In this document: piece after piece, positions 1-13,841 of the stretch
Position numbering within the stretch: the first letter of the stretch is position 1
Layout of the letters: each line of letters begins with the position of its first letter
DNA from: Alnus glutinosa
Taxonomy: Eukaryota > Streptophyta > Magnoliopsida > Fagales > Betulaceae
DNA length: 64,000 bases
Assembly (NCBI RefSeq): GCF_958979055.1
Contig: NC_084897.1
Span: 24,269,628 to 24,333,627 of the forward strand
Reading direction: 5' to 3'
Program-made: the position numbers and the translations under genes
The notes under the pieces: generated by a model
What the model was told of the DNA's origin: nothing
Databases searched by the model: none
The model's input: the letters and a program-made list of their open reading frames with translations, nothing else

Positions 1-113
1 GAATTCTTATTTAACACTGAATTTGTCTATCAATAAAAACCTAACCATTTGGATCGATCCTGGCCATTATGGTCATAAGATCATGAATATCATTAGCTGC
101 ATGTACGTCATAC

Positions 114-154
<41 letters not shown>

Positions 155-159
155 CCTTC

Positions 160-190
<31 letters not shown>

Positions 191-925
191 CACTTGTTTT
201 TTCTTCTTTAATTAATTTACTCTTTAACTTTTCTGAACCATGTCAACAGAAGACGAAATGGCAAAATAATAAGTTTTCCTTTCCGCGTTAAAGGTTTTTT
301 TAAGTCTCCTGATGTCGACGTACGACCAACTTAATTAGTGTGTACGTATATATATACCGCTGACTTTTTTTTTTTTTTTTTTTTTGTTAGAAGCCTATTT
401 TTAAAACCCATCTTAATCTTTGTTAAAAAAAAAAAAAAAAACAAAACAAAAAACAAAAAACCATCTTAATCAGGTCTATCTTGTCACTATGTCCTTATAC
501 TGTTAAATACTCATTTTTTTAGTGTTCAATAAATTAATGTAATCTTTTGAACAAATCAACTTTACGTACAAATTACAATTATCAGTGTAAGAGACACTAA
601 AACCATGGTGAATTTCTGTTAGTCGCTTAATTTATACTCTACACAGAAGACTACGCAGAATAATATATAAAATGTCCTTGAAACAATATCCTTAATTAAG
701 AGTACTTGGACCAAAAAACCTTTGGATTTTGGCTTTAAAAGAAAAGAAAAGAAAAAAAAAAAAAAAAACTTTTTAAAATTGTTAGACCGACATAAACCTC
801 ATAAATAAACACAAACAAACAATCATGAGACCAAGAAAGTCATGAACATTTTAAAATTATAATAATAAAAGATAAAAAAAAAAAAAAAAAAAAAAATAGC
901 ATGATGTTGGATTTTTAACTTGCAG
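1..925. other. Non-coding, AT-rich upstream stretch (possible intron 2 of MTD copy 1)
   Basis: I see no coding exon here. The stretch holds a (CT)n run at about 119-149, several poly-T and poly-A runs (about 160-180, 366-385, 424-441, 752-769 and 868-896) and AT-rich sequence. In the other family members exons 1 and 2 lie 700-800 bp upstream of exon 3, but no match to either is visible, so they lie upstream of the window or are lost. If they lie upstream, this is intron 2 and is longer than 900 bp. Confidence 0.5.
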
Positions 926-2484
<1,559 letters not shown>

Positions 2485-2627
2485 AGACTACTATCTCGTG
2501 TCTTTATTTTCCTGTATTATTCCAATGAATTTATCTAAAATTTGCTTAGTTTTTGCTTGTAATATTCCTAGTCGAAAATCGTGTCCCTATTATCATACAG
2601 AGGAAACAATATATGGACAATAATATT

Positions 2628-3290
2628 CTATTTGTTTAGGCGTAAAATATTTTTTAAAAAATATTTTCTTTATTTTTTGGTGTTTGGTGCAACCTAAAAT
2701 GATTTTCAGTGAAACCGAAAAATCTTCTTTAATTTTTAAAAAACGAAAATCGTTTTTTGAATTTAAACTCTTCATTTTTGCATGCACGTTTGTGGAAATC
2801 TGCCACTGCTGGGCATTAGAGTTTGTTGGTATCCTGAATCTACCGCCGAAGGTCCTCGAATTTTGGGATTCTGTCACCAAAATCCGGCCATGTAGTCAAA
2901 ATCTGTCCAAATATGCTGGAATCTGGCCACTGTTGCCGGATTATGGCGACCCAAATTCCAGCATACTGGCCGAAATGTGGCATTTCCAATAGGATTCCGG
3001 CCACTGGCTGGAATCCTGCCTCTTGCCTACCAAACTCTGGCAAAGCTGGCCAAAAATCGGCCGGCCGATGCCGGAATCCACACAATGTTGCCGGATTTTG
3101 AAGAAACTAGCCGGAATCCGAATCTGGCCACTATCACCAAAATCTCGTTGTCAATCATTTTTGCCGTTGATGATTTTTTCGTACGAACTGAACGCCTTAA
3201 AAACATTTTCAGGACAATCATTTTTTTCTGAAAAATGATTTATCTAAAAAGATTTTACGACGAAAAACATTTTACGTCAAAATAAACGGA
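2628..3290. mobile_element. Non-autonomous inverted-repeat element (MITE-like) downstream of copy 1
   Basis: The left end (CTATTTGTTTAGGCGTAAAA) is roughly the inverse complement of the right end (CATTTTACGTCAAAATAAAC). The interior has AT-rich arms around a core (about 2815-3150) in which degenerate 'ccggaatctggcc' words recur. The same element is at 54562-55255 behind copy 5, so it predates that duplication. I see no transposase. The superfamily is not certain because I could not find a clear target duplication. Confidence 0.6.
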
Positions 3291-3391
3291 ACAAAAACTA
3301 ATACAGTATGGATATTAGAAGCATTATCAGATAATGTTTAAACATTATCAAACATTTAACACATACATATAGTCTGATAATGTTTTTTAAA

Positions 3392-3439
<48 letters not shown>

Positions 3440-4155
3440 TTTTATGTTGGAAATGGCAGTGTACCACACTGTAAATAACCAAGGGAGCTACTTTCCTTTC
3501 TCTTTTAATTCTTATTTCACCTTACAAACAACTTACACTTGTCTATAACCTTAACTTCGAATTTCTAGCTTTTTGCCTCTTCTAATCATACTGCTTGGCG
3601 CCATTCAGCCGCATTCACGGGTGTACATGTGAATTGAGGCCTGAAACTCTTTTACAAAAATGCCTTTCATTTCTTGGAGGAATATATATAATTTCCTAAA
3701 CAATTTTTTCTTTCTTTCATTGATAATTGTAAAAGAATAAAAACACCAAAGTGGTCACGAGACGCGCACATAATTACTTTTTCATCCATTTTAACGATTC
3801 TTGCTAATGGAGTGGCTTTTTTGTAAAGGAGAAATAGTTTGAAATGCCACTTAATTTGAATGAAAAGGAATTTTCCATCTATAAATAGCCAACTCAATGA
3901 CAAAATTTGTAATTTACAATTCTTCGATCTTCTGCTCTCTTTTTCAAAAGCCTTCTATATATCTTACAAAAATTTCGTGTCTCTTGGCTTCTGCTTTTTT
4001 GCTGAAATAAGATTCTAACATTTTTGCCAGAATAGAAAAATCTAAGGATACGGTTGTGGATTGATTTCGTTTTTTTTTTTTTGCAAAACGTGGTCAAACA
4101 TCAAAATATTTTCAAGGCTAGCTCCATTGCATGTATTTTGGGGGCATATTATATA
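3291..4155. other. Intergenic 3' flank of copy 1, shared with copy 5
   Basis: No gene is seen. A (TA)n run lies at about 3397-3437. From about 3300 to 4010 the sequence matches 55256-56433 (apart from a solo LTR inserted there), which marks the end of the copy 1/copy 5 duplicated block. From about 4010 to 4155 the sequence is not shared. Confidence 0.6.
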
Positions 4156-4564
4156 TGTTGTAATTCGTGCACACCGGCCAATTCTGATCAAAGTAACGGC
4201 TACTAGCCGTTACTCTTCAACTGATCAAAGCTCTCTCTCTGCATGTCTAAGTTCAGCAGCTCAAGCTTCCTCTGCATGTCACAGTTCAGCCCATACTGCT
4301 GCAGCAGCTCCTGCACAAGCAATGGCCATCCTGTACAACAATGGCCATACTGTACAACACTGCACCATACCACCAGATCACTCCAACCATTCCTCAACAT
4401 ACATCATGCTACAAAGACAATAATCCTTAGATCTTCCTGCATGTCCTTTCTTGATTACTTTGTATTTATTTAATCTTTCACACTTGTGTATATAATTGTG
4501 CTTTGAGGCACACAATCAATTAAGCAATCATTCAAAACACTTCTCTCCCTTTTCAAATTCAACA
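4156..4564. mobile_element. Putative short solo LTR at the boundary between the copy 1 and copy 2 blocks
   Basis: The segment starts TGTTG and ends CAACA, as LTRs do, and its right third holds TATA-like and CA-rich sequence. Its left flank belongs to the copy 1 type 3' flank and its right flank (from 4566) matches the region upstream of copy 6 (from about 58634). The 5-bp flanks (ATATA and GAATC) do not match, so no target duplication supports the call. Recombination at the element could explain that. Confidence 0.35.
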
Positions 4565-5221
4565 GAATCGGAGAAAATGGCATAGTGACGGGCCTTAGGA
4601 GCTGTCGTTTCGATCGGAGTCCTATAGGATGGGATGCATATATTGTGGCCTTGTGGTGGATAATAAATCCAAACACAAGCCCAGGCCTAGGCCATAATCA
4701 AGACCATCGACTCACGAGTCAATTGGAAGGATAAGTATTGGACGTACGTGCTATCATACGAGAGATTAGGATCTTTTATAATTATTTGTTTGAATTTGAG
4801 AGAACTTAGACAGTTAATTGTAATAAACGACTTATAGAATATACTTGACCAAATAAAAATTGAGTTGTCCAATCACTTATCCGATCAAAAGTATCCTATA
4901 AATTGTCTCTCACAATTATTTATCTGAATACTTTTAAATTAAAAAAAAAAATTGTAAATATCCTAATCCGCTAGGGAATGCAGTTGGCTGAAAATCTAGC
5001 TGTGGGTGGAGAAACTGAGACCACTCGTCGCTCTCCAGTACGAACTGTGGACAAATTTGAATGACCTCCAGCCACATACTCTCTGACAATTTAGTCCAAT
5101 AATAGGTACTACCAATATGTTAAATCCCTCTCCTCAATGCTTATTATTTTCCTGTATAAACTGCCACTTTTCTGTTATCATAATTGTTTCATAGTTGCTT
5201 AATGTCAACGTGTGAGAAGAG
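4565..5221 (+). promoter_or_regulatory. Upstream/promoter region of MTD copy 2
   Basis: TATAAA at 5155-5160 lies about 62 bp before the ATG at 5222. It sits in the shared context 'TATAAACTGCCACTTTT', also found before copies 3 and 6, so the core promoter is conserved among these three genes. The segment 4566-4705 matches 58634-58770 upstream of copy 6, and about 5008-5092 matches 56480-56566. No transcript data are available, so the TATA role is inferred from position and conservation. Confidence 0.6.
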
Positions 5222-7549
5222 ATGGCGAAATCACCAGAGCAAGAGCATCCCAAGAAGGCTTTCGGATGGGCAGCCAGGGACACTTCGGGGGTCCTTTCGC
5301 CCTTCAAATTCTCTAGAAGGTACTCTTTCTCTTTACCAATTGATTCGTTTTTTCTCAAATGCATGCTTAACATTTTTTGGTTAATTTGTGATAAAAATGG
5401 TATAATAATATATATGCCCGCAGAGCAACGGGAGACGAGGACGTAACGTTCAGAATTCTTTATTGTGGGATATGCCACTCAGACCTTCACATGATGAAGA
5501 ATGAATTTGGCATGTCCACCTACCCACTTGTCCCTGGGTATGTTTCCTAGCAATTTCTCATTACTCTTCTATATGAAGGATCCATCTACAATCACTACTT
5601 TTTGTTTGTTTTGGAAGAGACTCTATTTATTTATTTATTTTGCTGGGATTGAGTCGTCTAAAAGAAATTCAGCAAAACCTATCAATTTTTCTGATGCATA
5701 ATCTAAGTTTTGCTTTCCTAGCACATGGACGTAATTAAATTGCAAATTTTTACAACCCTTACTGATACATCTCTTCATTATATATGCCCTTAATCTATTT
5801 ATTAGGAAAATTAAGCAGAGCAGTTATTCTTTACAATTAGGAACTTTCTTTTATTTGTGTTAAGAACCTTTTTTAAACAACATTAAATGTTTTTTCAGCG
5901 TTTAGTACTGTTTGTTGTAAATTATTTTTACAATTATCAATAAGGCACCCTTTCTTTCGACTTAAAATGTTTTTAATTGAAAATATCTTTTTATGAAAAT
6001 TGATTATTTTTTTCCTATTCGTTTTCTACTTTAAAAATGGTTCATAGATATTTTTTATGATTTTGGGTCACCAAATATTTGTCGCTAATTTTTGCACGGC
6101 GCGGAGAAAAATAGCACAACAGATGAGAGACAACACTTTACGCAAAAATATTGTAAAAACATATGAAAAATGGTTGCTCAAATAACGAAGCATTCAAAGA
6201 AAGCACCATAACACTGGAATTTCGACTTGTAGGCACGAATTCGTTGGGGAAGTGACAGAAGTGGGGAGCAAGGTGAAGAAAGTTAAAGTTGGAGACAAAG
6301 TGGGCGTGGGAGCTGTGGTCGGTGCATGCCATTCCTGTGAGAACTGTAAGAATGACCTTGAAGTTTATTGTCCCGAAATGATTCTTACCTACAGTTCCTT
6401 TTACTCCGATAGAACGATCACATATGGAGGCTACTCAGACACAATGGTAGCTAACGAGCGCTACATCATTCACTTTCCGGAAAGCATCTCACTTAACGCC
6501 AGTGCTCCCCTACTTTGCGCCGGAATCACAGTTTATAGTCCCTTGAAATATTTTGGTCTCGCCGAGCCGGGTAAGCATATTGGAGTTGTTGGCCTCGGAG
6601 GACTTGGTCATCTAGCTGTTAAATTTGCAAAGGCTTTCGGGGTGAAAGTGACGGTAATTAGCACCTCGATTAGCAAGAAAGATGAGGCTTTGGAACATCT
6701 TGGTGCCGACTCATTTTTGCTTAGTCGTGACCAAGAACAATTGCAGGTAAATATTATAGCTTACATTATCAATTTATCTTTTCATGATAGTTGTACTTTT
6801 TGATAGATTGCGTTAAATCACTCATTGTCCCAAAAGTTTAAACTTATAGAAAAAGCTAAACTTAATCATTTAAACAATACTTTAACAATCTCCATCACTT
6901 GAGGGCTCAAACTCCCATTTAAACTTAAGATTTTTGCTCTGATACCATATTTAAATCACCATTTGTCTCAAAAACTTAAGCTTATAAGAAATGATAAATT
7001 TAATCATTTAATTAATATTTTATAAAATTGGATTTGTAATTTTGGATACATATATTAAATTTGAGCAGGCTGCCAAGAATACAATGGATGGTATCCTTGA
7101 TACCGTATCTGCAGCGCACTCAATTTTGCCAATAATTGATCTATTGAAGTCCCATGGGAAGCTTGTTTTGCTGGGTGCAATAGAAAAGCCACTTGAGCTA
7201 CCCGTCTTTCCTCTGCTTATGGGTAATTCTATGAGACTAATAACAAACTTTGCAATGACATATATATATATATTGTGTGTGTGTTGGTATCCTTTTTTAT
7301 TCATTCGTGGTTATAGAGTTAAAAAGAGTTGTTTAAACAGGAAGGAAGATGGTTGCGGGAAGTTTCATTGGAGGAATGAAGGAGATGCAAGAAATGATAG
7401 ACTTTGCAGCAAAACATAACATCACGGCAGACATAGAGATTATTTCAATGGAGTACGTGAACACAGCAATGGAGCGCCTTGCTAAAGGTGATGTTAGATA
7501 CCGATTTGTCATTGACATCGGAAACACCTTGGCCGCTACCAACCCCTGA
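5222..7549 (+). CDS. MTD: Mannitol/cinnamyl-alcohol dehydrogenase copy 2 (five exons, intact)
   Basis: Exons are 5222-5319, 5424-5537, 6233-6746, 7069-7222 and 7341-7549, all with GT-AG borders, joining to 1089 bp or 362 aa, the usual family length. The protein starts [20 protein letters not shown] and has the catalytic-zinc motifs CGICHSDLH (exon 2), GHE (exon 3) and LLCAG, the four-cysteine structural-zinc loop, and GLGGLGH for NADP(H). Members of this family reduce hydroxycinnamaldehydes or oxidise sugar alcohols; overall similarity is to the ELI3/mannitol dehydrogenase branch rather than lignin-type CADs, but the substrate cannot be read from sequence. Copy-specific changes include an arginine in SDRTITYGG (glycine in copies 1, 3, 5 and 6) and [11 protein letters not shown] where the others read P(E/D)NMPL.AGAP. 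These lie in a conserved segment and might affect activity. No stop or frameshift is seen. Confidence 0.9.
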
Positions 7550-7789
7550 AGACTAGCTTGGTGTCTTAATTTTCTTCTTCTGTTCCAATGGTTTTGCTTA
7601 ATTGCTTATTCTATCTCCACTAGATCTGATACTGAACAGACAATAAATAATTCTGTCTTGTAATTATGTTTAGGTTATTAATTTGGGTTAAATACAAAAT
7701 TATCCCCTCTGGTCGAAAAACTTTTTTACCCCCTGAGTTTTCATTTTTATCATAGGTGGTACTTGTGATATGGGAAAAGATAGAAATGG
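7550..7789. other. 3' flank of copy 2 and left half of a split non-coding repeat
   Basis: The first ~100 bp are copy 2 3' UTR-like sequence. From about 7675 a stretch rich in 'acaaaattatcccct' and 'ttttaccccctgag' words, typical of small plant transposons, runs to 7789 and appears to continue at 10819-10930 beyond the inserted LTR unit. Confidence 0.45.
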
Positions 7790-10700
7790 TGTAACGCCCC
7801 GCTTTTGCAAAAAGCGTAAGTAAAAATTTTTCGATTTCCACGTAACATTACTACAACATCAGAGTTATAAATTGGTAAAGGAAAAATATAATTATCCAAC
7901 ATATTTGGAAAATACTTGGAACAAATACATAGAAACAGGTGTCAATAATGACACAAAAGAATACATGAAAATTATTAGCAATCTTATCAACATAAAATGT
8001 TATAAACACAGAAGATTACAAACAAACTATAATCTATGTGTCCTTAGCTTTAAAACCTCTTGAGTCCTAACCTTCATTTATAAAACCTGCACCAATATAT
8101 ATATAAACAAAAACACAAAATACCCTAAATGAGTCTGTTGTTTCTAATAATAATAATGCAGATATGGCTTTATAATCACGTATATATGTAATACATGATC
8201 CATGGTAGCTAACCACAGTCATAAATTGAATATATACCTAACCATAAAATAGTAATATGATAGTTTTATATGCAAGGATTAATTATCATCTTTTACACTC
8301 CTCTCTTGATGGAACCAATAGTCAGGATTAGCGTTTTGCTGGCAGCCATCTCTCCCCCTGCTGCTCACAATTTTTCTCACTTAATAATTTATTTGTTTGT
8401 TGTTAGAATCCAAGAGTCCCTGTAGACTAAGAGCCAAAGATCTTAGCCCGTTTATTTATCTAGTGTCACGGGAACCAAAGATCCCACTGGCAGTCATCTC
8501 TCCCCCTACTACATACCAGCTTTGTTATTAACCATTTTAGTTAAAATATAAAATATGTAAAATCACATACGCAAACAAATAAATAAAGCAATAAACACGA
8601 TATTATGAAAAAATCCACTAGCATCGCCCTCAGTAAGTATAAAGATACTTATAGTCTTTTGGTGCAGTTCTCTTAGTTCATTCTCTGCAACAAATATGTA
8701 TTTATATACACATAGTGTTAACATCATTACTCAAGAGTATTCGATATTTCACTTGGGTACAATTATCATTTTAGCAAAAATCATTTTTCATAAAAATACC
8801 AAAAACTCATCCAATAATAATCTAGCCCTTTTTCCTTTAAGAGCATCAACTTAGTATCTAATTTCCCATCTTTGATCAATAATACAAAATCAATCATTTA
8901 CTAATTTTAAAATCTCAAACTCAGCTAATTAGTTCGTAAAACATTAACAAACGCTATTAATTTCCAATAAAACTATTAACAATTAATTATAGTCCCAAAA
9001 CATCAAATCCATAATGCTACACACCCGGTTGAACCACCAAAATTAATACTTAACTCTAACATCTAGTCTTCAAACATCCCCTCTAATTTTACTTAAGAAT
9101 CAGCAACTAAAATTCATCATCTAACAATTTAGGAATCAAAAATTAGTACACATAACTGGTCCAAAATACACCACCAATTGGCCAAAGCACTGCAAAACAG
9201 GGGACACAACCATTGACAACCTAACACACACACACACGGCTAGCTGAAACAGGGAACCCAAAACAGCGCAGGCCGATCATCCACACATGCACGGCTAGCA
9301 CCCAACTAACCGAAACCAATAACACCAAAATACCCAATTAATCAAATACAAATCCATCCAAAATATCCACCACTGGAAACAGGGGAAAATCAAGAAATTA
9401 AACCCATAAAAATTACAAGAGATTACCCAGAGAGTTTCTGAGAAACCCATCTGAAATCATCTTTGATTTCGCTGGAAAACGGACTCGGGTCGCCGGAAAT
9501 CGTGTCCCATGTTCCATCGGAGTAGACCCACCAAAAATTGGCCGAAAATAGTCACTGGGACCGGTTGGAATCGCGCCTCTGGGTCTCGTCGGAGGGTCGG
9601 GTTTCTTTCGGGTCTCCTGGGACGTTTCGGATCCTCCTGGGTCCGGTGGGTTCTCTGGCTCCACCGGAAAATCGGCCTCCGATCGGGTCTTCTCCGGGCT
9701 TCTCCCGGTTTCACTCTCAATTCCACTCTCTCTCTCTCTCACGATCGACGCCTCTTCTCTCTCTCTCTCTCTCTATGTCTCTCTTTCACCCTCTCCCTCT
9801 CGGGCTTTCTCTCTCTCGGTTTCCCTCTCTGATTCAACAAGCAGAAAGAAAAGAAAGAAGACCAAAAAGAAGAGAAAAGAGAAGAAGAAAGATGAAGGAA
9901 ATAAGAGGAAAGATCGGGTCTCTCTCTCAACTTCACCCTCATCTCTGATTTCTCAATTTCTCCATTACTCTCATTTCCCCCCTTCCCCCACGATCATCCC
10001 CTTTTGGAGACTCGGACGGAAACAGGGAAAAGAAGAGCAAGAAGAAAAGAAAATGAAAAGAGGAAGAAGAAGAAAGAAAAACTCAGTAACTATAATTGAG
10101 TGGTGGGAATCCTGTCGAAGGAATGGAGTTTAATTTATAGAAAATAATAAACTGCGGTTAGTTTTTACCTAAGTTAAATTAATTTGACTTAAAAGTAAAA
10201 TATCGAATTAACTTACGGTTAAATCTACCTTAATTAGATTAATTTTAGTTAATATTTATAAATATCTAATTAACTTTTATTTAGTTAAATTAATTAGAGT
10301 TACTTTTTAATAAAAATTAATTATTATTAATTATAGGTATTTTTATATAAAGCCTTTCTCATTTAATAACTCACTAGGGTGTAATTTTAAACCCGTTTTG
10401 AGCCTAGTTCATTTCGTAATTGACGTAAATTTTTGAATACATTATTATACTGATAATATTATTATACCAAATAATATTAGGCCAAAATAATATTATGTAC
10501 AATAAATATCTCATAATAATATTATATATCAATAATATTATCCCATCTAATTTACTAGATATTTAGGTTTGTCTATTAATCAATTAAGAATAAGTGGTGC
10601 AGAAATATAAAATTATCAGAATAATATCGATTAAGTGACTTTATAGTCAATCGAGCAAATGTGTAGTGAATAAAATAAATCGATCGATTATAAAATCAAT

Positions 10701-10818
10701 TGAGCGACTTAATTATGATGAGTAAATCAAATGGATCGAGCGATTAAAAGTATGGATTGATCACCACTAGTCTTAAATTCTATTTAAGGCGTTCTGTCTT
10801 AAAATCTGAGGCATTACA
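7790..10818. mobile_element. 3.0-kb solo LTR or LARD-like retroelement with 5-bp target duplication
   Basis: The unit starts TGTAACGCCCCGC and ends GAGGCATTACA, so its ends carry the short inverted repeat TGTAA/TTACA expected of an LTR. AATGG stands directly on both sides (7785-7789 and 10819-10823), a 5-bp target duplication. No gag, protease or reverse transcriptase is seen inside, so the likeliest reading is a long solo LTR. A GC-rich then CT-rich stretch lies at about 9450-9960 and AT-rich sequence at 10130-10800. Open frames in the GC/CT part look like composition artefacts. Confidence 0.75.
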
Positions 10819-10960
10819 AATGGTACCTCTGTCCATTTTCCATACAAAACTGACGAAAACTCACATCAACGCCACATGGCACCATTCAAAATGCAACATG
10901 TGGCCACACTATTTTTTTTAAAAAAAATAAGGCTTATATATATATGCATCTAGATCTGAA

Positions 10961-11990
10961 GTGCCAAGGTCTAGATCATCTAGACAACCTAAGGATAAGG
11001 CTCCAGGTAGGCATTCGTTCGCCGATTCAACCTCAACGGAAAAACTAAAGCGACGAGATCTAGAGTTGGAAAAAGAACTGAGAAAACTTAAGTTAAAGGG
11101 AGTCCAGACAACCTCCCAAGTGAGTCATCCATGTTATACAGCTGACACAAAACTAGAAGATGAAGAATCCCAGGAAGGAAATGCCTCTCCTGCGGAATCT
11201 GATTTTATAGTTGAAACAGTTGTAGACCCCCAACTATGCACCCTAAAGAAACCTTTTAAGATAGATTTCGATTTGCTCAACGAAGATTTTGAGTTAGAAT
11301 CAAATCTTTGAAAGAAGGAAAGCCTATAAGGAAAGATTCAATCTTGAACAAAAGAAAGGAATCTTAAGTCACTTTAAGAAACACATAAGTGAAATAGAGA
11401 TGCACATCTCTTATTTCGATTTTATTGATGAGTTTTACCCTGTAGAAAACCAGGTTCAAACTATCTCTAAGGAAAAGTGGGTAAAAGAAGATAACACAAT
11501 TGTTTCTTCAAGTCACCCTCCACAAGAAACCATAGTATTCCAACATAGAACCACTACGGTTAAAGCCTCACCCTTTAAGGTTGCATCTGAGAACACAGAT
11601 GTTAAGAAAGTCATTGAGCAAGCCAATTACACCAACCAGTACCTAAACTCCATAGGAAACCAATTTGATAAGATTGAAGAAAAGCTTGATAATTTTCCTC
11701 TTCCAAAAGAGAAACATAAGCTTTTTAAGCAAGAGAAACCTATAATCAAGTTTCCAGATTTAAAATCAGGAACTAGTTTAAAGGTTAACAAGAACAAGCC
11801 CTTTGTTGAAAAAATAGAGGAAATGTTTAAGGATTTGGTAAAAACCAAACAAGAACAGCCCAGTAGTTCCAACACTGTGTCTGTTGCTAAGATCCCTGAG
11901 TCTTCTGAGAATTCATTAGAGACAGAATCCTCTTCGAATCTGATTCAGATGAAAATATCAGAAAAGTTGAAAAAGCCCTTTCAGCTTTAG
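10961..11990 (+). pseudogene. Pararetroviral ORF1 N-terminal region, broken
   Basis: Two open stretches, 10961-11311 and 11400-11990, lie in different frames and are separated by stops. Both are rich in lysine and glutamate with coiled-coil character and serine-rich tracts. I recognise no catalytic or movement-protein motif. Position upstream of the coat-like region and similar composition make it part of the same polyprotein remnant. No convincing ATG opens the first stretch. Confidence 0.6.
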
Positions 11991-12109
11991 AGCTGAACAG
12001 GATCCATAAGCCTAAGTTTCCCCCAACTAGTTTCACCAAGAATTAGTATCCTAAGCCTACCCCCCCGGATATCCAATTTGAGGAAAGAAATTTTCAAAGT
12101 CAATTTGCA

Positions 12110-13841
12110 GTGTCTGCTGATAAACTATACGAGTGGAATATCGATGGTTTAGCAGAGCAGCAAATTCTTGATAAGTTAACCCATATGACCATGGTTTCTA
12201 GCAGTTATGTTATGAACCATGATTTAAGCCAGCCAGAGGTTGTCGACCTCTTGGTTGTGGGTTTCACAGGAACCCTTCAATCCTGGTGGGAAAAGCATCT
12301 CACCGATGAGTCAAGAGCCAGCATAAGAAGTGCTGTGAAAACCAATGAGGATGGAATTCCTATATTCAATGGGAAAGTTGGATTAGGAGATTCTGATGCT
12401 GGCAACACTTTGTTCTATACAATTGTAGAACATTTTATTGGCACACCAAGTCACCTTGCGTCTAGGGTCCATGACCAACTGAGTAACCTTAGATGTCCAA
12501 CCCTGAGCGACTTTAGATGGTATAAGGATGTTTTCCTTTCTAGAGTCATGTTAAGAGATGATAGCAACCAACCGTTTTGGAAAAAGAAATTCATAAACTG
12601 TCTGACTCACCTCTTTGCCCATAAGATCAAAGATGTCTTAGTTAATGAGAACAATGTGATAGATTATGATAATCTCACTTACGGGAATATTATAAGTGCT
12701 ATCCAAAAAGAAGGTCTTAAGATGTGTATCGATATGAAAATATCTAACCAAACCAATAAGGATAAGAAAAAGGCTAAGTATGAAATGGGTAATTTCTGTG
12801 AGCAGTATGGTCTACCTTCGGTAGCTCCATCAAAGAAGCATAAGAAGTCTCATAAGCATGAAGAATATAGAAAGCATAAGAAACGGTTTAAAAGATTCAA
12901 GAAAAGAAGCTTTGAGCCGAATGATTTCTATAAAAAAAGAAAAGAGAAAACCAAAGAAAAGGTTTAAAAGATTTAAGAACAACAAAGATAGTTGTTATAA
13001 GTGTGGTAAGTCAGGTCACTTTGCAAAGGATTGCAAAGCTAAGAAAATCATTAAGTCTCTAAAAGTCTCTAACGAAGAAAAAGAAAATTTAATAAGAATG
13101 TTAGAGATAAAAGACACTGAGTCCAGTGAAAATGATTCTGAACTAAGTATTAGTTCAAGTGAAAGCAGCTATTGCTCCTGCAGTAGCACTAAGTCTAAAT
13201 CAGGTCCAAACATAAGTTTCGGTTGTAATGACACTTGTTGCAAAACAATTGGTGTTACGACCAAAGAAGAAGAACAAAAAGAATTGCTTCTTGATCTTAT
13301 AAGTAAGATTGAAAATCCTGAGTTAAAAAGGCAATATTTAGAAAAGTTGAGAAAACTTCTATCAAAAAGAGAAGTTAATAAGTCTAAAAGCCTTGAAATA
13401 AGTTTAAGTAATACACTTAAGAGATTTGATAAACCTAAGGAACAAATCACAATAAAAGATTTGCAACTTGAAGTTAATCAAATTAAGTATGAGATTAAAA
13501 TACTTAAGGAAGAAAATCAAGAGTTAAAACAGGATGTTCATCTCTTGAAAATTGAGCACAAGCTGAAGTCAGCCGCTAGCAGTCCTAAAGATAGCGAAGC
13601 CAAGCCCGAGCCTAAGCCTGAAGATACGCCTCCACAATTTAAAGAAAATTGTTTGAGCCTAATCAACCGAATCCATATTAAAAAATGGTATTCCAAGGTT
13701 AGAATTAAGATACAAGATTTTGAGTTATCTGTAGTTGTATTAATTGATACAGGTGCAGATCTGAACTGTATACAAGAAGGATTGGTTCCTACGAAGTATT
13801 ACAGTAAGTCAAAGGAGAATTTGCGTTCTGCTAATGACAGC
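12110..13841 (+). pseudogene. Pararetroviral coat protein, zinc knuckle and protease region, frameshifted
   Basis: The first frame (12110-12967) encodes a coat/nucleocapsid-like region with the motif LQSWWEKHL and ends in a very basic lysine/arginine tail. A different frame, open from 12858 to the transposon at 13842, carries the CCHC zinc knuckle CYKCGKSGHFAKDC (12993-13034), a charged coiled-coil stretch and the aspartic protease active-site motif DTGAD (13746-13760). The frame change lies in the A-rich tract at about 12925-12965. The reading frame then runs into the inserted hAT-type element, which supplies a stop at 13842-13844. Knuckle plus protease is standard for the capsid-protease segment of reverse-transcribing plant viruses. 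Confidence 0.8.

Noticed and set aside
2815-3150. Protein-coding gene in the 'ccggaatctggcc' region behind copies 1 and 5
   Set aside because: Frames are open on both strands, differ between the two copies by frame-breaking changes, and the region lies between inverted repeats of a small transposon.
9413-9948. Overlapping long open frames on both strands near 9.4-9.9 kb
   Set aside because: They follow GC-rich and CT-rich low-complexity sequence inside a solo LTR, show no domain, and are open in several frames at once.
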